A stretch of DNA of 19,351 bases from UBA5070 sp035913415 (GTDB lineage Bacteria; Fibrobacterota; Fibrobacteria; UBA5070). Below are positions 7,208-14,764 of the stretch, piece after piece. The notes beneath the pieces are model-generated. The model saw nothing but the letters and a program-made list of their open reading frames with translations, made no database searches and was not told where the DNA came from. Numbering within the stretch: the first letter of the stretch is position 1; each line of letters begins with the position of its first letter. Location of the stretch: the NCBI GenBank assembly GCA_035913415.1, contig JAMIIV010000157.1, positions 1 to 19,351 on the forward strand, given 5' to 3'. Both the position numbers and the translations under genes were made by a program.

Positions 7208-7225
7208 TGGGCTTTTCCGGACTTC
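7194..7225. promoter_or_regulatory. Operator-like inverted repeat over the HU -35
   Basis: GAAGTCCG (7194-7201) and CGGACTTC (7218-7225) are perfect 8-bp inverted arms, 16 bp apart. The proposed -35 lies directly inside the spacer, and one arm occupies the -10/-35 spacer. A dimeric repressor or HU autoregulation could act here. No regulator is identified. Confidence 0.4.
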
Positions 7226-7447
7226 GTGCCGCTGGAGCCCCCATTTCATGGGTGTCGGGGCGGAAAAACCGACGCAAAGCCTTGCCATACAAGGGTTTGA
7301 CCATCCGTGGGACCTTTCGGGACAGGCCCGGAGGGGAGTCGAGCCTCGATCGGGAATGCCCGACTTGGGCCTGGAAATCCGCCGATTCCGGCCTACGAGG
7401 CCCCATCGATGGACCGTGATCAGGATTTCGCCGAGCCTCGGGTGGGC
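7226..7447. other. Non-coding stretch with a nested inverted-repeat structure
   Basis: The gap from the HU start to the TrmJ stop is 343 bp; apart from the HU promoter I see no gene in it. The notable part is 7323-7373. There CAGGCCC and GGGCCTG (7323-7329 and 7367-7373) enclose TCGAG-C-CTCGA (7339-7349) and TCGGG-AATG-CCCGA (7350-7363), so the two inner elements abut. Further small palindromes are CCTTG/CAAGG (7280-7294), GGCCT/AGGCC (7390-7402) and CCATCGATGG (7403-7412). This could be a structured 3' end of the methyltransferase transcript or a small RNA. No promoter is seen for the latter. Confidence 0.35.
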
Positions 7448-8140
7448 TCAGGTGGGGCCTCGGGAAAGCCGGGAGAGGATCGCCGTCAGGAAACGGAGTT
7501 CCTCACGGCTGGGGCGCAGGCGGCGCAGCAGGCCGGCGAGGTGCCGCCTCCCCGCCTCGCGGCGGGCGGGATGAAGAATGCCCAGCGCGTCGGTTTCCTC
7601 GAGGGTCTTGCGGACCCAATCTTCGCGGAGGCTGGCCAGGGCCGCCCCCTTGCGGGGGTCCGCCCCAGGGGTGGCGGGTTTGTCGTGGAGCCACGAGAGC
7701 GCGATGGCGGCGGCCTGCCCGAGGTTCAGGGATCCGGTGGGGTGGCTGGTCGGAATCTGACAGGCCAGGTCGCAGGCGAGGACTTCTTCGGAGGTCAGGC
7801 CGATCGATTCGCGCCCGAACACCAGGGCGACAGGCGCTTCCAGCCGGGGAAGCCGCTGGGCCAGGTCGGGTAGGTCGACGAGACCCTTCTGGTGCGGCCG
7901 GCGGGTGAAGGCGATGGTGGTACGTGCCGGACCGAAGGCCGAGACCAGGGAGTCGTGCGCGGTGCACGATTCGAGGATCTCCTTGCCGAGGGTGGCTGTC
8001 CGCCAGGCGGCGGAGGCGGGATCGGGTCGGGGTCCGACGACGGCCAGATCGGTCCAGCCGAAGCAGGACATGGCACGCGCGACGAAGCCCACGTTCTCGG
8101 GCAGTTCCGGTTCGACGAGGATCAGGCGATGGTTCGACAC
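7448..8140 (-). CDS. trmJ: TrmJ-type tRNA 2'-O-methyltransferase
   Basis: This SPOUT-class methyltransferase is predicted to methylate the ribose at position 32 of tRNAs using S-adenosylmethionine. Residues near the N terminus read LILVEPELPENVGFVARAM, matching the family's conserved xLVExxxxxNxGxxARAM. The knotted cofactor site follows as VALVFGRESIGLTSEE and SLNLGQAAAIA. The C-terminal helical part (REAGRRHLAGLLRRLRP, ELRFLTAIL) matches the TrmJ-specific extension, and the length of 230 residues is near that of E. coli TrmJ. I chose GTG at 8140 because it gives the family N terminus; a TTG at 8176 is also open, and neither has a ribosome-binding site. The gene is divergent from murJ with 62 bp between starts. 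A broader TrmH-family activity cannot be excluded. Confidence 0.88.
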   Translation of the reverse strand: MSNHRLILVEPELPENVGFVARAMSCFGWTDLAVVGPRPDPASAAWRTATLGKEILESCTAHDSLVSAFGPARTTIAFTRRPHQKGLVDLPDLAQRLPRLEAPVALVFGRESIGLTSEEVLACDLACQIPTSHPTGSLNLGQAAAIALSWLHDKPATPGADPRKGAALASLREDWVRKTLEETDALGILHPARREAGRRHLAGLLRRLRPSREELRFLTAILSRLSRGPT

Positions 8141-8187
8141 GGTGGCGAATCTGCACACGCACGCGCGGGAATGCAATCCAGGGGGAG

Positions 8188-8195
8188 TACCTTTG
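8188..8195 (+). promoter_or_regulatory. TAnnTTTG box, leaderless start of the murJ operon
   Basis: TACCTTTG is an exact match to the Bacteroidota -7 consensus TAnnTTTG and ends 7 nt before the murJ ATG. Initiation about 7 nt downstream would start the mRNA at or beside the ATG. A G-rich run at 8181-8186 is too far upstream (16 nt) to act as a ribosome-binding site. No -33 TTG is evident. Confidence 0.6.
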
Positions 8196-8202
8196 GCCCC
8201 TC

Positions 8203-9774
8203 ATGTCGAATGCTCCCACAGCCACGACCGGCCGACGGATGGCGTCCGCGACCCTCATTTTGATGGCTTCGGTGCTGGCCAGTCGGATCCTGGGACTGGT
8301 TCGCGAAGGATTGTTGGCAGCGCGGTTGGGAACGGGTCTGGATGCCGATGCGTACGCGACGGCGTTTCTGCTTCCCGATTTGCTGAACACCCTGCTTGCC
8401 GGTGGATTCCTCTCCGTGTCCTTCGTGCCGCTGTACGTCCGGAGGCTTCAAGCGTCCGGGGAGGAAGCCGCGGCGCGTTTCCTGGGAGGGGTGCTCCTGT
8501 TCCTGGGCGGGGCGGGGACGGTGGCCCTGCTGCTGCTGTGGGTGTTTGCCAGGCCGGCGCTCGAACTGCTGCAGCCGGGGCTGGCGGGGACATCGGCGAT
8601 GGATCGAGCCATCGAAATCACTCGAGTCCTGCTGCCTGCCCAGATCGCCTTTCTGCTGGCAGGCGCATGGAACGGTGCCCAATACGCACGCAAGAGTTTC
8701 TGGGCCCCGGCGCTGGCCCCGTTGGTCTACAACCTGGGAATCCTGGCCGGTGGCGTGTTTCTCGCGCCCTGGATGGGTGCCATGGGATTCGCATGGGGGG
8801 TGCTCGCCGGAGCGTTGGCGGGGCATCTGCTGTTGCAATGGTGGGGGGCGCGTCGCGCCGGAGTGCAACATGCTCTTCCCGGCAAGGACATCACCGACCT
8901 GCGTTCCTTCCTGTGGCGCACCCTTCCCCTGATGCTGGGCCTGTTCCTGGGTTTTTCCTCGGAGTTCCTCCTGCGACGACTGGCGGGCTTCCTGGGTGCC
9001 GGCGCCGTCGCGGAGGCGGGCTACGCCTTTCGCCTCACGATGGTGCTCGTGGGGTTCTTCGGGCAAGCCGCTGGGGTGGCCTCGTACCCGTTTCTTGTCG
9101 AACTGGCGACGTCCGGCAGGTGGGGGGAGATGCAAGGGCTCCTGCGACGCTCCCTGGGGCAGTTGGTGGTGGCTCTCGTGCCGGCCTCGGCCTTGACCAG
9201 TCTGTTCGCTCCGGAGCTGGTGAGACTGGCCTTCCAACGCGGAGCCTTCGACGAGGCCGCCGTCCAGGCCGTGGCTTTGCCCCTTCGCTGGATGGTGTGG
9301 GCCGTGCTGCCCTGGAGTGTGCAGATCGTCCTGTCCCGGGCGCTGTTCGCACGCGACCGATTCTGGTTCAGCGCGGCGCTGGGGACGATCGTCGTGCTGA
9401 TCGCGTGGCCTCTGTGGGCGCTCCTGGTGGAGCACCACGGGCGGGCAGGTGTCGGCCCCGGACTGCTGCTGCTGGTGCTCCTGCAGGCGATGGCATTCGC
9501 CATCGCCTGGTCTCGGTCTCCCCGTGGATCGGAGGCCTTCACCGGATTCTTCCGGCTTCTTCTGGAAGTGACGGTGGTTTCCGTCCCGATCGCCTTGCTG
9601 GCCCGGTGGTTTGCCGACGTGCTGGGGGGAAGGCTCACGGGGTCTCTGGTGGCAGGCTCCTTCGCCGTGGCCCTCGTGGCTGGGGTGGGCTGGTGGCGGC
9701 GTTGGCCGGGGTTGATGGACATCCTCGACAAGCTGGGTAGTAGATTTCGCACACGCACCCGCAATCCATCCTGA
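8203..9774 (+). CDS. murJ: Lipid II flippase MurJ
   Basis: This 523-residue polytopic membrane protein of the MOP exporter superfamily is predicted to move lipid II across the inner membrane for peptidoglycan synthesis. The N-terminal family signature is intact: ASRILGLVREG followed by DADAYATAFLLPDLLNTL and SFVPLY. R28, R34 and D49 align with E. coli R18, R24 and D39. The position equivalent to E. coli R52 appears to be N62, in a TLLAGG context rather than RRIFAEG. About 14 hydrophobic segments follow, ending in a basic tail (SRFRTRTRNPS). The ATG at 8203 is supported by the TAnnTTTG box 7 nt upstream. It leads a four-gene operon and is followed after 9 nt by a CHASE2 kinase. It could in principle be another MviN-like flippase, but the signature favours MurJ. 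Confidence 0.93.
   Translation: MSNAPTATTGRRMASATLILMASVLASRILGLVREGLLAARLGTGLDADAYATAFLLPDLLNTLLAGGFLSVSFVPLYVRRLQASGEEAAARFLGGVLLFLGGAGTVALLLLWVFARPALELLQPGLAGTSAMDRAIEITRVLLPAQIAFLLAGAWNGAQYARKSFWAPALAPLVYNLGILAGGVFLAPWMGAMGFAWGVLAGALAGHLLLQWWGARRAGVQHALPGKDITDLRSFLWRTLPLMLGLFLGFSSEFLLRRLAGFLGAGAVAEAGYAFRLTMVLVGFFGQAAGVASYPFLVELATSGRWGEMQGLLRRSLGQLVVALVPASALTSLFAPELVRLAFQRGAFDEAAVQAVALPLRWMVWAVLPWSVQIVLSRALFARDRFWFSAALGTIVVLIAWPLWALLVEHHGRAGVGPGLLLLVLLQAMAFAIAWSRSPRGSEAFTGFFRLLLEVTVVSVPIALLARWFADVLGGRLTGSLVAGSFAVALVAGVGWWRRWPGLMDILDKLGSRFRTRTRNPS
9741..9748 (+). promoter_or_regulatory. Possible internal promoter for the CHASE2 kinase
   Basis: TAGATTTC near the 3' end of murJ fits TAnnTTTG except for its last base. 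Initiation about 7 nt downstream would give the kinase gene a leader of about 28 nt containing GAGGA, 7 nt before its ATG. One short match in coding DNA may be chance. Confidence 0.22.
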
Positions 9775-9783
9775 GGACCTTGA

Positions 9784-12021
9784 ATGAAGCGCAAGATCGC
9801 GGCCGTCGCATTGGGGTTTGTGCTCCCGCTTCTGTGGGTGGCGGGGGAAACGGCGGGCTTGTTGCCCCTCGACCTGTTCTTCGGCACGGCGCTCCGGCTT
9901 CAGGGGCCCCAGACCCGCTCCACCAAGGAGGGCGTCTCGCCGGTCCTGTTCGTCGAGATCGACGGTGCGTCGCTGGATGCGCGTGGACCCTGGCCGTGGC
10001 CCAAGGCCAGTGTCGAAGAGCTCGTCCGAAAACTCGCCGGCTGGGGGGCCCAGTCCATCGTGCTGGATCCTTCCGTCCTGGAAGGCGGTACCATCCCGGA
10101 TTCCGCCTTCTGGGCCTCGATTCCCGGCAGCACCGCTTTGGTGGCCCCGCTGGTGGCCGCGCACCCAGGTGCATCGTCCTGCAGGGCCATGTTTCCCCCC
10201 GCCCTGGCGTCCGCTTCGGGTTTCGCGCGGCTGGAACGGCTTTCCCCACCCCCCGGCCTGGCCTGTTCCGAGCGATTCCTCTGGGGCTTCGATGCCATGC
10301 CGCGTGCCGGAACCCTCGCTTGGCCTCTCCTGGGCAACGACGGACAGAATCTGGTGCCATCGCTTCCTGTCGCCGCTTTGCTGGCCAGTTCGCTGGTCGA
10401 CCAGCGACGCGCCGACTGGTGGTCGGAATCCGATGGAGCCATCCTCGCGGCGCGCGGGCCCGTGCGCGTGGATGCCGATGGCACGGTCCTGATGCGCCCC
10501 TATGGATCGCCGGGCTCCAGCGTCGCCCGGGTCTCGGCGATGTCGGTCCTATCCGAGGAACTTGCCGCCGACCAGTTCCGCCAGCGCATCGTGGTGCTGG
10601 GGGTCACGGCGGGCGATCTCTCGCCGCGCATGAACGTGCCCTTCGCCGCGCCCTTCCAGGGGCGGGCGATGCCCCGACCCGAAGCGCTTGCCAACATCCT
10701 CAACAACCTGATCGAACAGGAACAGCACCGCGTCGCCTCCTGGGGGCGTTGGGCAAGTCTGGCCCTGGTGTTTCCCGCCCTGATCGCTGCCTTCCTGGGC
10801 TTGCGGTTGCGCCGCCGCTGGATTCCCTTCGCCGGTGCCGGTGTCCTGTTCCTCATCGCGATGGGCGGGGTCTGGTTCTTCTTCCACGACCTCCATCTTT
10901 GGCTTCCCCCGTTCGGTGGGGTTCTGGTTCCCGCTGGACTGGCCGCTTTCGCCGCTCTCTGGCCCAGGCCCGCCAAGCCCGCTGCGCGTGAAACCTCCAG
11001 CAACGTCATCCCGCGGCAGCCCACTTCGGCGAACCTGCCGGCACGTCCGCGTCTGGACGACACCGGCACGCGGCACTTTTCCACCTCGCCGCTTCCCCCG
11101 GAGCGCCCCACGTCCACCACCCTTCCGGTACGCACCGCCGACGAAGCGACCTCCGTGGTGATGGCCGCACGCGGCCAGGATGGCCAAGTCGTCCGTGGTC
11201 CCAGCGGCGAATTCGTGCAGTTGGGTCGCTACGTCGACCTCCACCCGTTGGCCACCGGCGGCATGTGTTCGGTCTACGAAGGCCGAGATCCCTTGATGGA
11301 TCGTCGCGTGGCGATCAAGATCCTGCGCTCGGACAAGGCCAAGGGGCAGACCACCGAACAGCGGTTCGTCCGCGAAGCGAAAATCGCCGGATCCTTGAAC
11401 CATCCGAACATCAACACCGTGTTCGACTATGGACAAGTGGAGGAAACCTCCTTCCTGGTGCTGGAGTTCGTCGATGGCCAGACCTTGTCCCAGTGGATTC
11501 GCGAGCACAACGGGGTCCAGCCCCTGCAAGTGGTGCCTTGGGTCCGCCAGATCGGCGACGCTCTGGACTCCGCCCACAAGGCGGAGGTCATCCACCGCGA
11601 CATCAAGCCTTCCAACTTCATGATCGTCGCGACCACCGGCACGATCAAACTGATGGACTTCGGCGTGGCCCGCACCCCCGGAGCCACCCTGACCCAGGTC
11701 GGGACCACCGTGGGCACTCCCAACTACATGTCCCCCGAGCAGCTCCAGGGCTCGAGGGTCGGGCCTCGTGCCGACCTCTATTCCTTCGGGGTGGTGGTCT
11801 ACCAGATGCTCACGCAGCGGCTGCCGTTCCACGGCGAGGGTCTCACGGCGCTGTGCAACAACATCCTCAAGGGCAACGCGACCCGGTTGTCGGTGCACCG
11901 GCCCGACCTTGCCGGACCCGTCGAAGATGTGATCCACCGGGCTTTTGCTGTCCGCCCCGAAGATCGCTTCGCCCATTGCATGGAGTTCGCCGAAGCCTTC
12001 GCGAAGGCCGCCTCCCGATGA
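9784..12021 (+). CDS. CHASE2-sensor transmembrane Ser/Thr protein kinase
   Basis: The 745-residue protein begins with a membrane anchor (about 4-21) and a CHASE2 extracytoplasmic sensor (about 40-310; VLFVEIDGASLDARGPWPWP, RIVVLGVTAGDL). Three hydrophobic segments follow at about 320-395, then a flexible proline- and threonine-rich linker (400-465) and a C-terminal Hanks-type kinase (about 480-745). Catalytic features are intact: glycine loop LATGGMCSVYEG, K512 in VAIKIL, D606 in VIHRDIKPSN, D625 in LMDFGVAR, and the activation/P+1 motif GTPNYMSPEQ. It therefore looks like an active receptor kinase sensing something in the periplasm. A GAGGA site precedes the ATG by 7 nt. The gene follows murJ after 9 nt and overlaps the next gene by ATGA. 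PASTA repeats, the usual muropeptide or lipid II sensors, are absent. Regulation of MurJ or the downstream protein is inference from position. Confidence 0.92.
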   Translation: MKRKIAAVALGFVLPLLWVAGETAGLLPLDLFFGTALRLQGPQTRSTKEGVSPVLFVEIDGASLDARGPWPWPKASVEELVRKLAGWGAQSIVLDPSVLEGGTIPDSAFWASIPGSTALVAPLVAAHPGASSCRAMFPPALASASGFARLERLSPPPGLACSERFLWGFDAMPRAGTLAWPLLGNDGQNLVPSLPVAALLASSLVDQRRADWWSESDGAILAARGPVRVDADGTVLMRPYGSPGSSVARVSAMSVLSEELAADQFRQRIVVLGVTAGDLSPRMNVPFAAPFQGRAMPRPEALANILNNLIEQEQHRVASWGRWASLALVFPALIAAFLGLRLRRRWIPFAGAGVLFLIAMGGVWFFFHDLHLWLPPFGGVLVPAGLAAFAALWPRPAKPAARETSSNVIPRQPTSANLPARPRLDDTGTRHFSTSPLPPERPTSTTLPVRTADEATSVVMAARGQDGQVVRGPSGEFVQLGRYVDLHPLATGGMCSVYEGRDPLMDRRVAIKILRSDKAKGQTTEQRFVREAKIAGSLNHPNINTVFDYGQVEETSFLVLEFVDGQTLSQWIREHNGVQPLQVVPWVRQIGDALDSAHKAEVIHRDIKPSNFMIVATTGTIKLMDFGVARTPGATLTQVGTTVGTPNYMSPEQLQGSRVGPRADLYSFGVVVYQMLTQRLPFHGEGLTALCNNILKGNATRLSVHRPDLAGPVEDVIHRAFAVRPEDRFAHCMEFAEAFAKAASR

Positions 12022-13550
12022 GGGCTCTGGTCGCCGCCTTGGCCATCCTCCCCGCCTGCGCCGGTGCCGCGCTTTCCCTGGCCCAGGCGCGAAACCTGCG
12101 CGCCTCCGAGCCGCTGGCCGGGTTGCGCACCCTGGGGGCCGACACGTCGCAGGTCGCCGCCTTCCTGCGCGCCGAGCTGACCCTCCGCGCCGGGGATGCC
12201 AAGGGAGCGCGTGCGCTTGCGCGCACATTCCTGGCGGAGCGTCCGGGATCCGAACTCGTGTTCCGTGCCCGCCTCCTCGAGGGCTGGGCATCGCTGCGCA
12301 TCGGCGACGTCCCCGAGGGCCTCGACCTGCTGTCGGGAGTTGCCGCGGGAACGGATTCCGTCGCGTCCCTGCAGGCGCGGGCCTCGCTCGGCGAATGGGT
12401 GTCCGCCGGGCGGATACCCGCACCCCAGTTGTTGCGCCTGGCATCGCTTGTCGCGCCGGGCGGCGACACTCTCCATCGTTCCATCCTCGACGCGTTCGCC
12501 CGCCGGCCCGGGGCCTCGCCCCAGGGACCCGTGGTGGTGGTCTTGCCGCAGACCGGAGATTTCGGCGCGATCGGGCGGCGCGTCACCGCCGGTCTTCGCA
12601 TCGCCCTGGCCAAGGATGCCGCCGAGATCGTGGTCCTCGACGAGCCGTCCGATCCGGTGGCTGTCGCCAAGCTTCTGCGGGGGGTGCTCCAGGTGAGTCG
12701 GCCGCGTGCCATCGTGGGCCCGTTGCTGTCGGCCGCCGCCACGGTCGCCGTCCAGGAGGTCGCGCGTTTCTCTCCCGAGACGCCGGTCGTGCTGCCCGCC
12801 GCCACCAGTCCCGGGATCGCCGGCTTGTCGCCCAACGCGGCGCAGATCAACATCACCACGCAAGCGCAGGGGCGCGCCGCCGCGCGTCTGGCCCGAACGT
12901 GTTCCAAGGCCGACGTGGCCTGGCTGCTCCATCCTCGCGGGGAATACGGGGACGCCGTGGCCGACGGATTCCGTCACGAATTCGAACGCTTGGGAGGTCG
13001 GATCGCCTGGCAGCAGTCCTGGCCGGCAGGGCGCACCGATTTCCGGACCCAGCTCGAGGCGCTTCGCCGCTCGGCCGCGGAGGGATCGCGCGCCAAGGCG
13101 GGGGATTCCGGTCGACCGGCTCCATTGGTGTTCGCTCCGGCCGAGAACGCGTCCGAGGCGGCGGCTCTGGGATCCCAGGCCCGCGCCTTGGCCATGTCCC
13201 CGGTCTGGATCGGGGCCTCGGGCTGGCATTCCAGACAATTCCTGACCGAGGCCGCCGGGCGGCTCGACGGTGCGCTGCTGGTCACCGATCGCATCCCCGA
13301 CGTCCGACGCCCGGCCTGGAAGACGCTGGTGGCGGGATGGAAGGGCAAGGATGCACCGGATCCCATCGCCGCGCTGGGCTACGACGCCGGCCTGGTGGTC
13401 TCGCTGGGACGGCTTCCCCTGGCGCCGGAAGTCCTCGCGGGAGCCGCCGGAGACATCTCGCTGGATCCCCAGGAGCGTTTCAACGTCCTGGCCCCCAGAC
13501 TGAAGGTCGCCAAGGGTGCGTTCGCCGAAACCGGCTGTCCCGTTCGCTGA
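12018..13550 (+). CDS. LpoA-like periplasmic binding-fold protein
   Basis: The 510-residue exported protein starts with MRALVAALAILPACAGA, which may be a Sec signal or an atypical lipobox with C14. Residues about 25-165 are helical and alanine/leucine-rich, as in TPR-like superhelices (LRAGDAKGARALARTFLAER). From about 172 it is a type I periplasmic binding fold of the branched-chain amino-acid receptor class: PVVVVLPQTGDFGAIGRRV, AIVGPLLSAAATVAVQEVA, TPVVLPAATSPG, WLLHPRGEYGDAVADGF, PDPIAALGYDAGLVVSLG. A TPR region followed by this fold is the architecture of LpoA/LppC, the outer-membrane activator of penicillin-binding protein 1A. No permease genes are nearby, which argues against an ABC uptake receptor. 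The ATG overlaps the kinase stop (ATGA), implying translational coupling. The LpoA role is inferred from architecture and from the neighbouring murJ. Confidence 0.75.
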   Translation: MRALVAALAILPACAGAALSLAQARNLRASEPLAGLRTLGADTSQVAAFLRAELTLRAGDAKGARALARTFLAERPGSELVFRARLLEGWASLRIGDVPEGLDLLSGVAAGTDSVASLQARASLGEWVSAGRIPAPQLLRLASLVAPGGDTLHRSILDAFARRPGASPQGPVVVVLPQTGDFGAIGRRVTAGLRIALAKDAAEIVVLDEPSDPVAVAKLLRGVLQVSRPRAIVGPLLSAAATVAVQEVARFSPETPVVLPAATSPGIAGLSPNAAQINITTQAQGRAAARLARTCSKADVAWLLHPRGEYGDAVADGFRHEFERLGGRIAWQQSWPAGRTDFRTQLEALRRSAAEGSRAKAGDSGRPAPLVFAPAENASEAAALGSQARALAMSPVWIGASGWHSRQFLTEAAGRLDGALLVTDRIPDVRRPAWKTLVAGWKGKDAPDPIAALGYDAGLVVSLGRLPLAPEVLAGAAGDISLDPQERFNVLAPRLKVAKGAFAETGCPVR

Positions 13551-14764
13551 TGGGGCGACCGAGCGTTACGGCTGGACCACGACCGGGAACCCATCTGGAT
13601 CTCGTGGTGGATCGCATGGCCACCGGGGGGCGCGGGGTCGCCCGCCACGATGGACGGGTGGTCTTCGTCGAGGGTGCGGTGATGCCGGGCGAACGCGTGT
13701 CGGCGACCGTGCTGGCCGACAAGGGCCGATTCCTCGAGGCGAGGCTTCGGCAGGTTCTGGAGCCTTCCGCGGAGCGCGTGGAGCCTCGTTGCGGCCATTT
13801 CGGCGTCTGCGGGGGCTGCGCTTGGCAGCACATTCCCTACACCCGGCAATTGGAGATCAAACGGGATCTCCTGGAAGATTCGTTCCGGCGCCTGGGGAAA
13901 CTCGAGTCCTGGCCGCCCATTCGCATCGTTGCTGGCGAGCCCTGGGGAACGCGCAATCGCGCCCAGTTCCAGCCGGGGCCGGCGGGGGGGGCTTGGGGCT
14001 TCTTCGAAGCGGGTAGCCGCCGGACGGTTCCCTTGCGGGAGTGCCCCGTTCTGGCTTCCGATCTCCAGGGAGTCTGGAACGACCTGCGGGGCGCCGACGG
14101 GGATCCGCTGGCCGAACGACGCGAACGCTCCGCCTTCGCCTGGGGCGCGCAGGGAGTCCGTGCCGTCGCGCTTCCGGGAGAGGCGCCGCCGGTGGCCCAG
14201 GTCCAGATCCTCGGACGGCGGTTCCGGTTTCCCGTCGACGGGTTTTTCCAGTCGAACCTGTCCCTGGTTCCAACCATGGTCGAGATCGCCCTCGAAGGGT
14301 TGTCGGGGAAACGGGCGCTCGATCTGTATTGCGGGGTCGGGTTGTTCGCGGCCTTCCTCGAAGACCGGTTCGAACGGGTGGACGCGGTCGAAAACGACCC
14401 CCGCTCGGCTCGTTTCGGGCCGGGCAACCTGTCCAAGGCCGTCTACCACGACGCGTGGGCGGAAGATTGGGTGGAAACCGGGCTGGCCGCCGGTCGCCTG
14501 GACGACGTCGATGTGGTCGTCGTCGACCCGCCCCGACAAGGGCTGACCGAACGGGCCCTGCGCGCCGTCCTGGCCATCGGCCCGGCCCAGGTGCGCTACG
14601 TCTCGTGCGGCCACGACACGCTTGCTCGCGACCTCCGTCATTTCTTGACCGCCGGTTATGAACTGGAGAGCGTCGCCATGGTGGACCTCTATCCGCAGAC
14701 TCCCCACCTGGAGGCCGTCTGCGCCCTGGTGCGGCGAGGTGCCCCCGGCTACCAGCCCAACTGA
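13550..14764 (+). CDS. RlmD/TrmA-family RNA m5U methyltransferase
   Basis: This 404-residue S-adenosylmethionine-dependent enzyme is predicted to make 5-methyluridine in rRNA or tRNA. A TRAM-like N-terminal part (DLVVDRMATGGRGVARHDGR, FVEGAVMPGE) is followed by a CX5CX2C cluster, C81, C87 and C90. C165 (RECPVLA) is the probable fourth ligand of a [4Fe-4S] cluster, as in RumA/RlmD. Then come DGFFQSN, the cofactor loop ALDLYCGVGLFAAF, VVVDPPRQGL, catalytic C353 in RYVSCGHDTLARDL, and the terminal TPHLEAVCAL. The Fe-S cluster favours RlmD-type 23S rRNA activity over TrmA, which lacks it, but the exact site is not decided by sequence. Its ATG shares one base with the upstream stop (TGATG). Its 3' end overlaps the convergent beta-barrel gene by 16 nt. 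A functional link to the cell-wall genes is not obvious. Confidence 0.92.
   Translation: MGRPSVTAGPRPGTHLDLVVDRMATGGRGVARHDGRVVFVEGAVMPGERVSATVLADKGRFLEARLRQVLEPSAERVEPRCGHFGVCGGCAWQHIPYTRQLEIKRDLLEDSFRRLGKLESWPPIRIVAGEPWGTRNRAQFQPGPAGGAWGFFEAGSRRTVPLRECPVLASDLQGVWNDLRGADGDPLAERRERSAFAWGAQGVRAVALPGEAPPVAQVQILGRRFRFPVDGFFQSNLSLVPTMVEIALEGLSGKRALDLYCGVGLFAAFLEDRFERVDAVENDPRSARFGPGNLSKAVYHDAWAEDWVETGLAAGRLDDVDVVVVDPPRQGLTERALRAVLAIGPAQVRYVSCGHDTLARDLRHFLTAGYELESVAMVDLYPQTPHLEAVCALVRRGAPGYQPN

Noticed and set aside
7105..7447. 6S RNA or tRNA gene in the gap
   Set aside because: I could not fold a cloverleaf or a long rod with a central bubble; only short local stems are present.
8153..9768. Shared GCACACGCAC...GCAATCCA sequence at 8153-8180 and 9749-9768
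   Set aside because: The two parts have different spacing, and the second copy codes for the MurJ C terminus; similarity this short may be chance.
8122..10164. 680-codon open frame antisense to murJ
   Set aside because: The composition (Q, G, H and R-rich) reflects the reverse complement of hydrophobic codons, and murJ is unmistakable on the other strand.
11945..13549. Apparent N-terminal extension of the RNA methyltransferase
   Set aside because: The extension is arginine-rich shadow sequence of the LpoA-like gene; the family N terminus begins at the ATG at 13550.
12018..13550. Branched-chain amino-acid ABC transporter receptor
   Set aside because: The fold matches, but no permease or ATPase genes are adjacent, and the helical N-terminal region and murJ context fit an LpoA-like protein better.
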